Positions 37,177 through 46,390 of a stretch of 64,000 nt of DNA are shown piece after piece. Origin of the DNA: Allomuricauda sp. TMED12 (GTDB taxonomy: Bacteria > Bacteroidota > Bacteroidia > Flavobacteriales > Flavobacteriaceae); contig NHBR02000140.1 of assembly GCA_002167435.2 (NCBI GenBank), positions 73,473 to 137,472 of the forward strand, in the 5' to 3' direction. The notes beneath the pieces are model-generated. The model had not been told where the DNA came from, did not search any database, and saw only the letters and a program-made list of their open reading frames with translations. How positions within the stretch are numbered: position 1 is the stretch's first letter; each line of letters begins with the position of its first letter. Made by a program: the position numbers and the translations under genes.

Positions 37177-38253
37177 TTATTTTTTTATTGGATTGATGGT
37201 CTGACCATCCTTTAGTTTGGATACACCTTCGGTTACGATAATGTTTCCTTCCTCCAAATCTTCTTCCACGATAAATTCTTTATCAGTTTGAGCAATTATC
37301 TTTAATGGTTTTGTATTGACCGTGTTATCATCATTGAGGACAAAAACCATTTTGGTGCCTTGAAGATCGATAGTAGCAAATTGTGGGATTACAAAAGTAT
37401 CCTCGTAGGTAGATGGAACCTTTATGGTACCCGTGCTACCAGAGCTCAACAAAAGGTTGGGATTGTCAAAATCTGCCCTAAGGGTAACGCTTCCTGTAGT
37501 TGGGTTGATAATATTGTTCACCATCACAATTTTACCTTTCTGTGGATAAGTTTCACCATTTACCATAACCAATTCTACATCTGGGGTATTTTCAGAAGAA
37601 GCAGTAGTGCCATCATTGGTCATTTCGGTTTTCATTTGCAATAACTCTTTCTCTGTCATGGAGAAATAAGCACGAATACCGCTGATATCTGAAACCATTG
37701 ATAGCGGTTGTCCCATGGTGCTACTCACCAAGGCGCCCACTTTGTATGGAATTTCACCAATATACCCATTTACTGGACTTACAATGTTCGAGTAGTCGAT
37801 GTTCGCCGTAATGCTGCTATAGTTACTTTTTGCTTGTTCCAATTGAGCTTTTGCAGTTTCCAATTGTATCTCGCTAATAATGTTTTTTTCAACTAAGGGA
37901 ATCAACTTATCTACTTCTACCTGAGCTACATTTACGGCAGCTTTGGCCGCTTCGGCATCTTGCGAAAGAGTTTGGGTTTCCAGTTTAAACAATAACTGGC
38001 CCTTTTTCACTTTTTGACCTTCTTCCACATAGATTTTTTGAACAAAGCCGGAAACCTTTGGCCAAATTTCCACATTTTGAACCCCTTGAATGTTGGTGGA
38101 GTAGGAATTGTATATGGTAATATCCTGCTTTTCCAGTGTGCCCACTTTAAGTGAGGGTGCCTGAGGTGCGTTGGCTTGTTGCTGATTTTTCCCTCCACAG
38201 GATATAATCAAAAGTGCAACTGCTGATACTAAGGTTGATTTGATTGTTTTCAT
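37177..38253 (-). CDS. RND efflux periplasmic adaptor lipoprotein
   Basis: Membrane fusion protein of 358 residues joining the RND pump to the outer membrane channel. The signal ends in the lipobox LIISCGGK. Then come a lipoyl-type half (VSGFVQKIYVEEGQKVKKGQLLFKLE), a helical hairpin (QDAEAAKAAVNVAQVEVDKL and onward) and the beta-barrel and membrane-proximal domains. First structural gene of the pump operon, 33 bp ahead of the permease. ATG start. Confidence 0.93.
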   Translation of the reverse strand: MKTIKSTLVSAVALLIISCGGKNQQQANAPQAPSLKVGTLEKQDITIYNSYSTNIQGVQNVEIWPKVSGFVQKIYVEEGQKVKKGQLLFKLETQTLSQDAEAAKAAVNVAQVEVDKLIPLVEKNIISEIQLETAKAQLEQAKSNYSSITANIDYSNIVSPVNGYIGEIPYKVGALVSSTMGQPLSMVSDISGIRAYFSMTEKELLQMKTEMTNDGTTASSENTPDVELVMVNGETYPQKGKIVMVNNIINPTTGSVTLRADFDNPNLLLSSGSTGTIKVPSTYEDTFVIPQFATIDLQGTKMVFVLNDDNTVNTKPLKIIAQTDKEFIVEEDLEEGNIIVTEGVSKLKDGQTINPIKK

Positions 38254-38293
38254 TTAAGAATTTACTTTGCTACGTTTATGGTTGTTGGAGTGA

Positions 38294-38773
38294 TTACTCA
38301 TTTAATATTGATTCAAGCTTTTTGATTGATTTCTTTAAAATCTTTTCGTTTTCATTGGCATAATCAAGGTACACTTGGGTTCTCACCTGGCCTTCTTCGT
38401 ACTTTTTTGGACTATGCTTTTTATGATAGTCCAAAACCAAGGTGATTATATTTTTTTCGGTTTCAACACGGTTCAAGTTTTCCTGAAGTTTGGAAAGAAA
38501 AAATGTTTTTTTCTTCGCAGTGATAAAATACCTTCTCCGATCACCAGGTTTGGTGAAATATGTGACCAGCCCCATGTTTTGTAATAGATTTAAAGAGGTT
38601 GAGGTGGAACTTTTGCTGGCTCCTCTTTTTACCAAACAATCTTCAAAAGTAATTCCATCCTCATCGGTCAATATGAGTATTGCGTATATGCGAGCAGCCA
38701 AAGGAGGTAGGTTGTACTCTTTTTCTAAATGGAGCCCTAAAGTTTCAATTATTTCTTCCTTGGTCTTTTCCAT
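38294..38773 (-). CDS. GbsR/MarR-family transcriptional regulator
   Basis: A winged-helix regulator of about 159 residues; the DNA-binding part covers LPPLAARIYAILILTDEDGITFEDCLVKRGASKSSTSTSLNLLQNMGLV and the wing KPGDRRRYF. I choose ATG at 38773; the TTG at 38794 overlaps the -7 box. It stands 40 bp upstream of the efflux genes on the same strand, so it is probably the first gene of that operon and its regulator. Confidence 0.87.
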   Translation of the reverse strand: MEKTKEEIIETLGLHLEKEYNLPPLAARIYAILILTDEDGITFEDCLVKRGASKSSTSTSLNLLQNMGLVTYFTKPGDRRRYFITAKKKTFFLSKLQENLNRVETEKNIITLVLDYHKKHSPKKYEEGQVRTQVYLDYANENEKILKKSIKKLESILNE

Positions 38774-38791
38774 AAGGTGATTTTGAAGAGA

Positions 38792-38799
38792 CAAAAATA
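38792..38799 (-). promoter_or_regulatory. -7 box of the regulator-efflux operon
   Basis: TATTTTTG on the minus strand, an exact TAnnTTTG match, 18 nt before the ATG. A loose repeat of GGTT/AACC halves around 38804-38819 could be the regulator's site, weakly supported. Confidence 0.55.
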
Positions 38800-38875
38800 A
38801 CGTTGGTTCTGAACAAACCGAACTAACAGGAACTAAATTTTTGTTAAAAGAAAGTTTCCGCTAGCAGAATATACA

Positions 38876-39274
38876 TCAGCCCTCAGAAAGAATTCCTTCC
38901 TTATCTATGATCGGGATTGTGGTAAGGTTGTTTTCTGCAATAGTATGTTTAGGAAATAGGAACCTTTTTTCAAATAGTTTGTTTTCGGCAAAAAAGGTAA
39001 CGAAGAATTCATTGTTGAGTGCAAGTACTTCTTCTTGTATAAATTCGATTTTTTTAAAGGACTTTGGCTCAAGAACCCCAATACCATGCCGCATGGTAGA
39101 GGTTTTTGTATCCCCATCAAAACCTTTGGAAACCACAATGGCCATTTCAATGGCATCCGCTCTATTATTAATGAGGTAGGCATTCCAATCTTTGGATAGA
39201 AATTCATCGTTCCATTCACGAATTATCGCAACATGGACATCCTTGGCTACGGGAATTTCAATATCCTTTTTCAT
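38876..39274 (-). CDS. Hypothetical protein downstream of pheS
   Basis: A 132-residue soluble protein that I do not recognise as a named family. It begins MKKDIEIPVAKDVHVAIIREW and continues with alternating charged and hydrophobic stretches that look like a beta sandwich (EMAIVVSKGFDG, FFVTFFAENKLFEKRFLFPKH). It starts 9 bp after the pheS stop and is therefore probably co-transcribed with it; similar small proteins occur beside pheS in related genomes (from memory). No signal peptide. Confidence 0.75.
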   Translation of the reverse strand: MKKDIEIPVAKDVHVAIIREWNDEFLSKDWNAYLINNRADAIEMAIVVSKGFDGDTKTSTMRHGIGVLEPKSFKKIEFIQEEVLALNNEFFVTFFAENKLFEKRFLFPKHTIAENNLTTIPIIDKEGILSEG

Positions 39275-39282
39275 AAAATGAG

Positions 39283-40302
39283 TTACAGGGCACTTTTGAA
39301 CTGCTCCAGAAAACGAACATCATTTTCGCTAAGTAGGCGAATGTCAGAAATTTGATGAAGCAACAGCGCAATACGGTCTATTCCCATACCAAAGGCAAAA
39401 CCAGAATACACTTCGGGATCTATGCCACAATTTTTAAGGACATTGGGGTCTACCATGCCACAGCCCATAATTTCCAGCCACCCGGTACCCTTGGTCATTC
39501 GGTAATCGGTTTCGGTCTCAAGGCCCCAGTAAACATCAACTTCCGCACTAGGCTCTGTAAACGGAAAATAGGAAGGGCGCAACCTAATTTTTGACTTTCC
39601 GAACATTTCGGAGGTGAAATATTGCAAGGTCTGTTTCAAATCGGCAAAGGATACATTCTTGTCCACATACAAACCTTCTACCTGATGGAAAAAGCAATGG
39701 GAACGGGCCGAAATTGCTTCGTTTCTATATACCCTTCCAGGAGAAATGGTCCTGATTGGAGGCTTGTTGGCTTCCATATATCTCACCTGTACGGATGAGG
39801 TATGGGTGCGCAAAAGGATATCTGGATCCGTTTGGATGAAAAAAGTATCCTGCATATCTCGGGCAGGGTGGTATTCCGGAAGATTGAGTGCGGTAAAGTT
39901 GTGCCAGTCATCTTCAATCTCCGGTCCTTCAGAAACATTGAACCCGATTCTTGAAAAAATGTCAATGATTTGGTTCTTTACAATGCTTATGGGATGACGG
40001 GAGCCAATTTCAACAGGTTCACCAGGTCTGGTCAAATCACCATATTTTCCAGCTGCCTCTGTTTGGTTTTCCAAGGCCTCCTTAAGTTCGTTGACCTTTT
40101 CGGTAGCGGCAGTTTTCAATTGATTGACGACTTTGCCAAAATCTTTTTTCTGCTCGTTGGGCACATTTTTAAATTCGGCAAAGAAACTGTTCAAAAGCCC
40201 TTTTTTCCCCAAATACTTAATTCGGAAGGCTTCAATTTCTTCTATTGAGGTCGAAGTAAACTTTTCTACTTCGGCGATATGTTCTTTTATGGTTTCAATC
40301 AT
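39283..40302 (-). CDS. pheS: Phenylalanine-tRNA ligase alpha subunit
   Basis: Charges tRNA-Phe in an alpha2-beta2 complex with PheT, which is not in this window. The 339 residues begin with a coiled-coil tRNA-binding arm and then carry the class II motifs, including [22 protein letters not shown] (motif 2) and [22 protein letters not shown] (motif 3), with the substrate pocket around [13 protein letters not shown]. The start overlaps the 3' end of the upstream membrane-protein gene by 8 bp. ATG start. Confidence 0.96.
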   Translation of the reverse strand: MIETIKEHIAEVEKFTSTSIEEIEAFRIKYLGKKGLLNSFFAEFKNVPNEQKKDFGKVVNQLKTAATEKVNELKEALENQTEAAGKYGDLTRPGEPVEIGSRHPISIVKNQIIDIFSRIGFNVSEGPEIEDDWHNFTALNLPEYHPARDMQDTFFIQTDPDILLRTHTSSVQVRYMEANKPPIRTISPGRVYRNEAISARSHCFFHQVEGLYVDKNVSFADLKQTLQYFTSEMFGKSKIRLRPSYFPFTEPSAEVDVYWGLETETDYRMTKGTGWLEIMGCGMVDPNVLKNCGIDPEVYSGFAFGMGIDRIALLLHQISDIRLLSENDVRFLEQFKSAL

Positions 40303-40987
40303 GGTTGCTTGCGCTATTGGCGGACAAATTTAGCAAATTGTCCTTGAATATATAAGCAATAAGAAAATGCACTGCAATTCCTCGCAACAAATGCCACAAC
40401 CAATGGGTGCCCATGGGGAATAAATTTTGGTGAAGATCAATACTTCTAAAGAAAATGGCGACACTAAATGTTAAGAAGGCAACAACAACGTAGATTACAT
40501 TTTTGCCTTTGGTTTTGACTACATACCAGAGCAAGGGAACGAGTATAGTTGCTGCTGTGATAATGTAACCTAAAGAAATCCTCAATCCAGATGTAATGGG
40601 AAGTATCCGCAACAAGAAAGAAATTCCAAGAAGGATTGTGATTAATAGGAGTCGTTGCCACCACGACTTTACTAGTTTAAAAATAAAGTAGATTACCAAA
40701 GCGGCACATAGCAACATTATAGGCATCCAATCCAAACGAAGCCAAAACTCGTGACTGCGCGTTGCGTGGTATACCGTACCGCCCACATAGCTGATTCCGA
40801 TTATGGGTAATACCCAAGCTAAAAATCGATGTTGTTTTGGATTGCGATATACTTTAATGCCCCAATAGATGATCAATACCAAGAAAATTAAGTTACTATA
40901 GGTGTTAAAGGGCTCCACTGGAAACCTTCCTTCAACGGTCTCTAAATATACCGGTCCTGTATCCTGAGGAAACTCTTTTAGGGGCAT
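40295..40987 (-). CDS. CREST-superfamily (alkaline ceramidase-like) membrane protein
   Basis: An integral membrane protein of 230 residues with about seven helices. It has the spaced residues of the ceramidase/PAQR/Per1 (CREST) hydrolase group: [34 protein letters not shown] and a late [15 protein letters not shown] with two His, expected to hold a catalytic metal. Its lipid substrate is unknown; sphingolipids occur in some Bacteroidetes, so ceramide is possible. It overlaps pheS by 8 bp and is transcribed with it. Confidence 0.72.
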   Translation of the reverse strand: MPLKEFPQDTGPVYLETVEGRFPVEPFNTYSNLIFLVLIIYWGIKVYRNPKQHRFLAWVLPIIGISYVGGTVYHATRSHEFWLRLDWMPIMLLCAALVIYFIFKLVKSWWQRLLLITILLGISFLLRILPITSGLRISLGYIITAATILVPLLWYVVKTKGKNVIYVVVAFLTFSVAIFFRSIDLHQNLFPMGTHWLWHLLRGIAVHFLIAYIFKDNLLNLSANSASNHD

Positions 40988-40997
40988 TACGATATAA

Positions 40998-42857
40998 TCA
41001 AACTAATGTTTGTGAATTGAGGTTTTCATCCACCCATTCCAAGCAAGATTTAAAGCTTTTAAAAACGTGGTGTTTTGGGATAAGGTCGGGAATGATATCT
41101 ATGCGTTCCAGCATATACTTGGGTTGGTCTAAAATATTCACCAAAAGCACAAGAATATCTTTACGTTTTAAGTCCTGTAAAACATCTTCCATGGCATAAA
41201 GCCCAGTTTGGTCCATATACTGCATTCTGCCCATTCTTATAATTACAGTGGAAGCATGTTCGGGTATTTGTGATGCCAGTTGTTGAAATTCGTTGGTAGA
41301 GCCAAAAAATAGCGGGCCTTTTATGTGTTTAATAAAGACTTCATCTTTAATTTTCTGAGGTAAATTTTTTTCATCGGACCAAGCTTCCTCGCGTAAGGCT
41401 CTCACATTTGAGCGTTGAGCGGTCAGGTCTCCTATTTTTTTCATAAACATTAAAGAAGCGATTACGAGTCCTATTCCCACAGCATAAACCAAGTTCCAAA
41501 TGGATGACAGTACCATTACCACCAACATAATAATAACTTCAGAGCTAAGTTTAAGCGGCCCAATTTTAATGTCTTTTGGTAAGTGGGGAATGGCTTTTAA
41601 GCCTCGGTAATCCATCACACCAATACCTACCGTAACCAAAATACCTGCCAATACCGCAGCTGGTATTTGGGATGCGACAGGCCCGAGTGCAAGTAAAATT
41701 ATGAGCAAAAGTACACCGGCGATCATACCGGATAGTTTTGTTTTTCCTCCCGAGTTTATGTTTACTACTGTTCTTATGGTGGCCCCGGCACCGGGAATAC
41801 CCCCAAAAATGGCAGCAATGCTATTTCCAATACCCTGGCCCACTAATTCTTTGTTGGGTTTGTGTTTTGTCTGGGTCATATTGTCCGCAACAACCGAGGT
41901 AAGCAAAGAATCTATGGCGCCAAGGAGGGCCAAAGTAAGTGCGGTAAAGATGTATGGGGTAATAACATCGAGGTTGAACGCTGTAAAAATATCAAGATTG
42001 GGAATGGGCAAACCACTGGGAATCTGTTCAATGGGCCTGTAATCCATTTTAAAACCAAAAGCCAGACCCGAAACAACAATCAAGGCCACTAGGGTACTGG
42101 GAATAGCTGCTGTTATTCTTTTAAAACCATAAATGATGATTATAGTAGCCAAGGCCAATCCGAGTTCCAGCCAATTAATATTTCTAAGCGCCCTTGGCAG
42201 CACTTTAAATGTCCCGATAACCCCTGATGCTTCCTTGGAAGCTAAGGTACCAGCTTCTTTCAACATATCGGCATGGGCGATTTTTTCAGCTCGTTTTATG
42301 GTTTCTGTAAAGTCCTCTAAAACCAAAATCCCCTCACCGGCCTCCTCCTTAAGAATATTTTCTAGAATCTCCTCTTCAGCTTCCGGTATAAATTGATTGA
42401 CGTATGCTTGGTCCTCTTTAGGATAATATCCAACTGCGGGCAATATTTGGGTGACTAGAATAATAACTCCGATAGCGGTCATAAAGCCGGAAACTACTGG
42501 ATATGGAATGTACTTTATATACTTGCCCATACCTAAAAGGCCCAAACCGATCTGCATAATTCCTGCCAATAAGAAAATAGTAAGAATAGCGGGGAGTGCT
42601 TTATTGATATCACCATCATTGATAGCTATGATTCCTGCAATGACCACCATACTTACGGCTGTCATAGGTGCAGTGGGGCCAGAGATCTGTGTGTTGGTTC
42701 CTCCAAAAAGAGCAGCAAAAAAACTTATGAAAATAGCTCCATATAACCCAGCACTTGGTCCTAATCCAGAGCTTACACCAAAGGCAAGAGCTAAGGGCAG
42801 GGCTACGATGCCTGCAGTAATACCTCCGAACAAATCTCCCTTTAGGTGTTTAAACAT
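40998..42857 (-). CDS. SulP-family anion transporter with STAS domain and acidic insertion
   Basis: Inner membrane anion permease of about 619 residues (ATG at 42857, MFKHLKGDL). The core shows the family's helices, e.g. ITAGIVALPLALAFGVSSGLGP, and a C-terminal STAS domain (STVIIRMGRMQYMDQTGLYAMEDVL). Between core helices, about residues 146-225, is a mostly acidic, hydrophilic insertion that the second SulP protein of this locus lacks. Bicarbonate or sulfate are the likely substrates; adjacency to a carbonic anhydrase favours bicarbonate. Confidence 0.9.
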   Translation of the reverse strand: MFKHLKGDLFGGITAGIVALPLALAFGVSSGLGPSAGLYGAIFISFFAALFGGTNTQISGPTAPMTAVSMVVIAGIIAINDGDINKALPAILTIFLLAGIMQIGLGLLGMGKYIKYIPYPVVSGFMTAIGVIILVTQILPAVGYYPKEDQAYVNQFIPEAEEEILENILKEEAGEGILVLEDFTETIKRAEKIAHADMLKEAGTLASKEASGVIGTFKVLPRALRNINWLELGLALATIIIIYGFKRITAAIPSTLVALIVVSGLAFGFKMDYRPIEQIPSGLPIPNLDIFTAFNLDVITPYIFTALTLALLGAIDSLLTSVVADNMTQTKHKPNKELVGQGIGNSIAAIFGGIPGAGATIRTVVNINSGGKTKLSGMIAGVLLLIILLALGPVASQIPAAVLAGILVTVGIGVMDYRGLKAIPHLPKDIKIGPLKLSSEVIIMLVVMVLSSIWNLVYAVGIGLVIASLMFMKKIGDLTAQRSNVRALREEAWSDEKNLPQKIKDEVFIKHIKGPLFFGSTNEFQQLASQIPEHASTVIIRMGRMQYMDQTGLYAMEDVLQDLKRKDILVLLVNILDQPKYMLERIDIIPDLIPKHHVFKSFKSCLEWVDENLNSQTLV

Positions 42858-42900
42858 GGTATGGGTGTTAATATGCAGTTTGAATATAGCAATATTATAA

Positions 42901-42940
42901 ATACAAAATGCCAGTGGATACAATCCACTGGCATTTATAA
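42901..42940 (-). terminator. Terminator after the carbonic anhydrase gene
   Basis: A perfect 14-bp stem (42906-42919 with 42923-42936) with a 3-nt loop, T-rich on the minus-strand side. Separates the anhydrase from the downstream SulP gene, which probably has its own promoter. Confidence 0.8.
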
Positions 42941-42955
42941 CATAATGTTATTATT

Positions 42956-43582
42956 TTATAGAAAAGTTACTTTACCATCTGAGATGTCGTACATGGCACC
43001 GACTATAGCAATTTCTCCATTCTCCTCCATCTCTTTTAAGATTACACTTTGGTTTCTAATGTTTTCCAATGCCATCTCAACGTTTTTAATGGAAACGGCG
43101 TCTACAAAATCTAAGTTACTGGAATTTCTCTTTGATTCCTCACGGGGCTCTTTTACTGCGTATACTGCCGGTTCTATTTTATTGATCAAGGCGGTTAGGT
43201 TGCCGAGACGTGCATGGTCACAAGCTCCTTTGACCGCTCCACAGCTGGTGTGCCCGAGAACTATGATGGCTTTGGTACCTGCCAATTTACAGGCAAATTC
43301 CATGCTCCCCAAAATATCTTGGTTTACAAAATTACCAGCTATTCTTATACTAAAAATATCTCCAAGTCCTTGGTCAAAAACAAGTTCAGCAGATACCCTG
43401 GAGTCTATGCAGCTTAAAATGGTGGCAAATGGAAATTGACCATCCTTCGTGTCATTGACTTGTTCTAAAAGGTTTCTGTTAGCTTTTAAATTTTGTTGAA
43501 AACGCTCATTGCCCTCCTTTAAAAACTGGATGGCCTTTTCCGGGCTCATGGTTGATTGCGTTTCTTTTGTATGTGCTTTCAT
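42956..43582 (-). CDS. Beta-class carbonic anhydrase
   Basis: Interconverts CO2 and bicarbonate with zinc. The 208 residues hold the ligands Cys58, His111 and Cys114 and the Asp60-Arg62 dyad, in CIDSRVSAE and LGHTSCGAVKGA. No clear signal peptide, so it is cytoplasmic. It sits 9 bp downstream of one SulP transporter gene and upstream of another, suggesting coupled bicarbonate uptake and conversion. ATG start. Confidence 0.95.
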   Translation of the reverse strand: MKAHTKETQSTMSPEKAIQFLKEGNERFQQNLKANRNLLEQVNDTKDGQFPFATILSCIDSRVSAELVFDQGLGDIFSIRIAGNFVNQDILGSMEFACKLAGTKAIIVLGHTSCGAVKGACDHARLGNLTALINKIEPAVYAVKEPREESKRNSSNLDFVDAVSIKNVEMALENIRNQSVILKEMEENGEIAIVGAMYDISDGKVTFL

Positions 43583-43591
43583 GTGTATATT

Positions 43592-45175
43592 TTATGCCGA
43601 TTTTTTCGGTGTCAGATTAAAAAATTCTATGTAACTATCAGGATTTTCAACCTCACCTTTTTCGGAGATAATTTTTATATCGATTTTTCTGTTTTTTGCT
43701 TTTTCGGAGAAATCTTCTAGGATTTCCACGATATCATTATCAAGAAAACGTGTTTTTCTAACGTCCAATTCAAGATAAGAATTTTCAGGAAGACTATCCA
43801 GCTCTTTCAGAATAGCTCCTTTATTAAAAAAGGTAACCTCTTCGGCCAATGTCATTTTTATTTTATGGACCCCATTACTTTTATCCTCGATATGTAAAAA
43901 ATGAGAGTTCTGGTAGCTCTTTATAAGAACAACTACAATACCTACTCCTAAACCTAAGGTTATTCCAACCAAAAGGTCGGTAAAAACAATACCTACCACG
44001 GTTACCACAAAGGGAACAAATTGTTTCCACCCTGCTTGGTACATGGTTTTGAACAAGCTGGGCTTCGCCAACTTATATCCCACAATAAATAGTATCGCCG
44101 CCAAAACGGATAATGGAATCATATTGAGCAGGGTTGGGATGATAATAACCGAACCCAAAAGTAAAAATCCGTGAATGATGGCAGAGGCCTTTGTTTTACC
44201 CCCGGATTGAATGTTGGCCGAACTACGGACGATTACCTGGGTCACCGGAAGACCTCCAACCAGACCGGAAAGGATATTTCCGACTCCTTGGGCTCTAAGC
44301 TCACGGTTGGTGGGCGTAGTTCTTTTATCGGGATCTAATTTATCCGTTGCTTCCACACAGAGCAAGGTTTCCAAACTGGCCACCAATGCTATGGTGAAAC
44401 CTGTTACCCATACATCAGGGTTGGTTATGGCTGAAAAGTTCGGGAAACTAAAAAAGCCCAAGAACGATTCAAGACTATCAGGAACGGGTACCTTTACCAA
44501 ATGTTCAGTGGAGATGCCCCATGTGCCATCGCCTTGCGTTAATGTAAAATAAACAATCCCAATTACTACGGCGACCAATGGACCTTGAATGAGTTCAAAG
44601 ATTTTGGACTTTTTTGTCAAAACCTGACTCCATAAAATTAGTATGGCCAAGGCAATAACCGCAATTAGGGTAGCACCTGGACTAATAAAATTGATTGAAT
44701 TGATAATTTCACTAAAGGTGTTTTCGCCATCTACCTGGAAGAAGGCCCAGTCACCTTCTGGATCGGCATCATATCCAAAAAAATGTGGTATTTGCTTTAA
44801 AATGATTATGATACCAATACCGGTAAGCATTCCTTTAATTACCGAAGATGGGAAATAGTAAGCAATAACCCCAGCTTTTAAGAATCCGAAAATAAGTTGG
44901 ATAATACCCCCTAAAACTACAGCAACCAGAAAGTTTTGATACCCCCCCAAAGTTCCAATAGCTGTAAGAACAATGGCCGCGAGTCCGGCAGCAGGACCGC
45001 TCACTCCAATTTGGGAACCACTAAGGGCCCCGACTACGATTCCGCCGATAATACCTGCGATGAGTCCTGAAAACAAAGGTGCTCCACTGGCAAGGGCGAT
45101 ACCCAAACAAAGTGGCAGCGCCACAAAAAAGACCACAATACTGGCAGGCAAGTCATTTTTTAAATACTTGAACAT
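43592..45175 (-). CDS. SulP-family anion transporter, carbonic-anhydrase-linked
   Basis: Inner membrane transporter of 527 residues with the SulP core (IVVFFVALPLCLGIALASGAP and repeats) and a shorter C-terminal STAS-like domain (NSYLELDVRKTRFLDNDIVEIL). It leads the operon with the beta-carbonic anhydrase 9 bp downstream. Bicarbonate transport of the BicA kind is the likely role, by context. It lacks the acidic insertion of the other SulP protein. ATG start. Confidence 0.9.
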   Translation of the reverse strand: MFKYLKNDLPASIVVFFVALPLCLGIALASGAPLFSGLIAGIIGGIVVGALSGSQIGVSGPAAGLAAIVLTAIGTLGGYQNFLVAVVLGGIIQLIFGFLKAGVIAYYFPSSVIKGMLTGIGIIIILKQIPHFFGYDADPEGDWAFFQVDGENTFSEIINSINFISPGATLIAVIALAILILWSQVLTKKSKIFELIQGPLVAVVIGIVYFTLTQGDGTWGISTEHLVKVPVPDSLESFLGFFSFPNFSAITNPDVWVTGFTIALVASLETLLCVEATDKLDPDKRTTPTNRELRAQGVGNILSGLVGGLPVTQVIVRSSANIQSGGKTKASAIIHGFLLLGSVIIIPTLLNMIPLSVLAAILFIVGYKLAKPSLFKTMYQAGWKQFVPFVVTVVGIVFTDLLVGITLGLGVGIVVVLIKSYQNSHFLHIEDKSNGVHKIKMTLAEEVTFFNKGAILKELDSLPENSYLELDVRKTRFLDNDIVEILEDFSEKAKNRKIDIKIISEKGEVENPDSYIEFFNLTPKKSA

Positions 45176-45255
45176 AATAAGTAAGATTGATCCTCTACAT
45201 TAAATAAATTGTAGTAGAAGACGATGAAAATTTGATTTGAACGTGAGTTTGAGTG

Positions 45256-45570
45256 TCAAACTAATTTTCTGGGAGGAGGGTCTAAAATTTCAATGGTATA
45301 ATCAGAGGTTGGGAAAATATACCCTAGAAAATCTATCCCCTGGGTTTTGATAATTTGATAGCTTGCCAATTCCAAAAAGTACTTGAAGTAGGCATCCATT
45401 TCGTCAAATTTTTTATCGGATTCCTCGTTTTTACTGCTTTTTTCTTCTTCAGCACTACTAAGAATCATGGTCTTTCCCAACGCTTTATCCAACAAGGGAA
45501 TAATCGGTGAGGTCGATATGGACAATATCAACAGAAAAGATATAATTGGAAAAAGTAATGCTTTGAGCAC
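45256..45570 (-). CDS. Hypothetical membrane-anchored small protein
   Basis: A 104-residue protein with a hydrophobic N-terminus (LLFPIISFLLILSI), likely a signal or membrane anchor, then an acidic and Lys/Ser-rich stretch and a C-terminus ending in DPPPRKLV. It begins at GTG (45570), 55 bp after batE on the same strand, with TATTTTTA just upstream as a possible -7 box. I do not recognise it. It may have no link to the bat genes. Confidence 0.6.
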   Translation of the reverse strand: MLKALLFPIISFLLILSISTSPIIPLLDKALGKTMILSSAEEEKSSKNEESDKKFDEMDAYFKYFLELASYQIIKTQGIDFLGYIFPTSDYTIEILDPPPRKLV

Positions 45571-45625
45571 AGAATTAATTTTGATTAAAAATAAAGAAAT
45601 ATAAGGAAGGATACGGAATTTTTAC

Positions 45626-46390
45626 TTAAAAGTCCTTGATTTTCTTAACATTGTCGCCTTTAAGCCACCCGGTTTGGCCATCGGCGATACGTATTCTTTT
45701 CCAATCGTCAAGTTCATCCAAAACATTCACTTTGGTTCCCTCGTGAATGGTAAAGATAGTACTGCTGTCGGCATTGGGTTCCGAGTTAACATTTACCTCT
45801 TTGTCAAAAACTATAGCGGGATCGTTGTTTTTGTATTGTTGAAAGTTAAGATAGGCCATCAAAATACAAATTACTCCTATAACCAAAGAAAAGATACTTG
45901 AGATGAAGGCGGCTCTCTTTTGATTGGCAGGTCCTAGGAAGTAATACGCCATGTAACCTAAAACAAACAAAAATGCCAAGGCAACAGCAACATAGGCCCA
46001 CCCATCGTAAGAGAGCAATCCTATGGTAGATTTGTATATTTTGGAGATTTCTGTCCTTGGAACCACCTCGATTGCATCCAACCTCATGTTTTGTGCAAAC
46101 CTTAAATTATTTTTGATTTCGGCATTATTTGGACTTAAAAGCAACGCTTTTTCATAATAGTAAATGCTGGGTCCTATGGAATTAAGCTTATAATAGCAAT
46201 TCCCCAGATTAAAGTATAATGAGGCCGAATGTTCACCATTTTCGATTATCTGCTCATAGTTTTCTATCGCTGCTGAGTACTCTCCGTTATTATAAAGTTC
46301 GGTAGCTTCGTTAAAGAGGGCCTTGTTTTGAGAAAACCCAAAAGAGAACGAAAGTAGACATAATAAAAGGATAATCTTCTTCATGCTCAT
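45626..46390 (-). CDS. batE: BatE-like TPR protein with SH3-type domain
   Basis: Last gene of the aerotolerance operon, 254 residues. After a signal peptide (ending SFGFSQ) come TPR units (YNNGEYSAAIENYEQII, SASLYFNLGNCYYKL), two membrane helices in the middle, and a C-terminal SH3-like domain (IHEGTKVNVLDELDDW to GWLKGDNVKK). Its ATG overlaps the batD stop by ATGA, giving coupling. Role in the periplasmic side of the Bat complex is inferred from the operon. Confidence 0.85.
   Translation of the reverse strand: MSMKKIILLLCLLSFSFGFSQNKALFNEATELYNNGEYSAAIENYEQIIENGEHSASLYFNLGNCYYKLNSIGPSIYYYEKALLLSPNNAEIKNNLRFAQNMRLDAIEVVPRTEISKIYKSTIGLLSYDGWAYVAVALAFLFVLGYMAYYFLGPANQKRAAFISSIFSLVIGVICILMAYLNFQQYKNNDPAIVFDKEVNVNSEPNADSSTIFTIHEGTKVNVLDELDDWKRIRIADGQTGWLKGDNVKKIKDF

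Noticed and set aside
42846-43439. Plus-strand 197-codon frame across a SulP start and the carbonic anhydrase
   Set aside because: Runs through a terminator hairpin and antisense to zinc ligands of the anhydrase.
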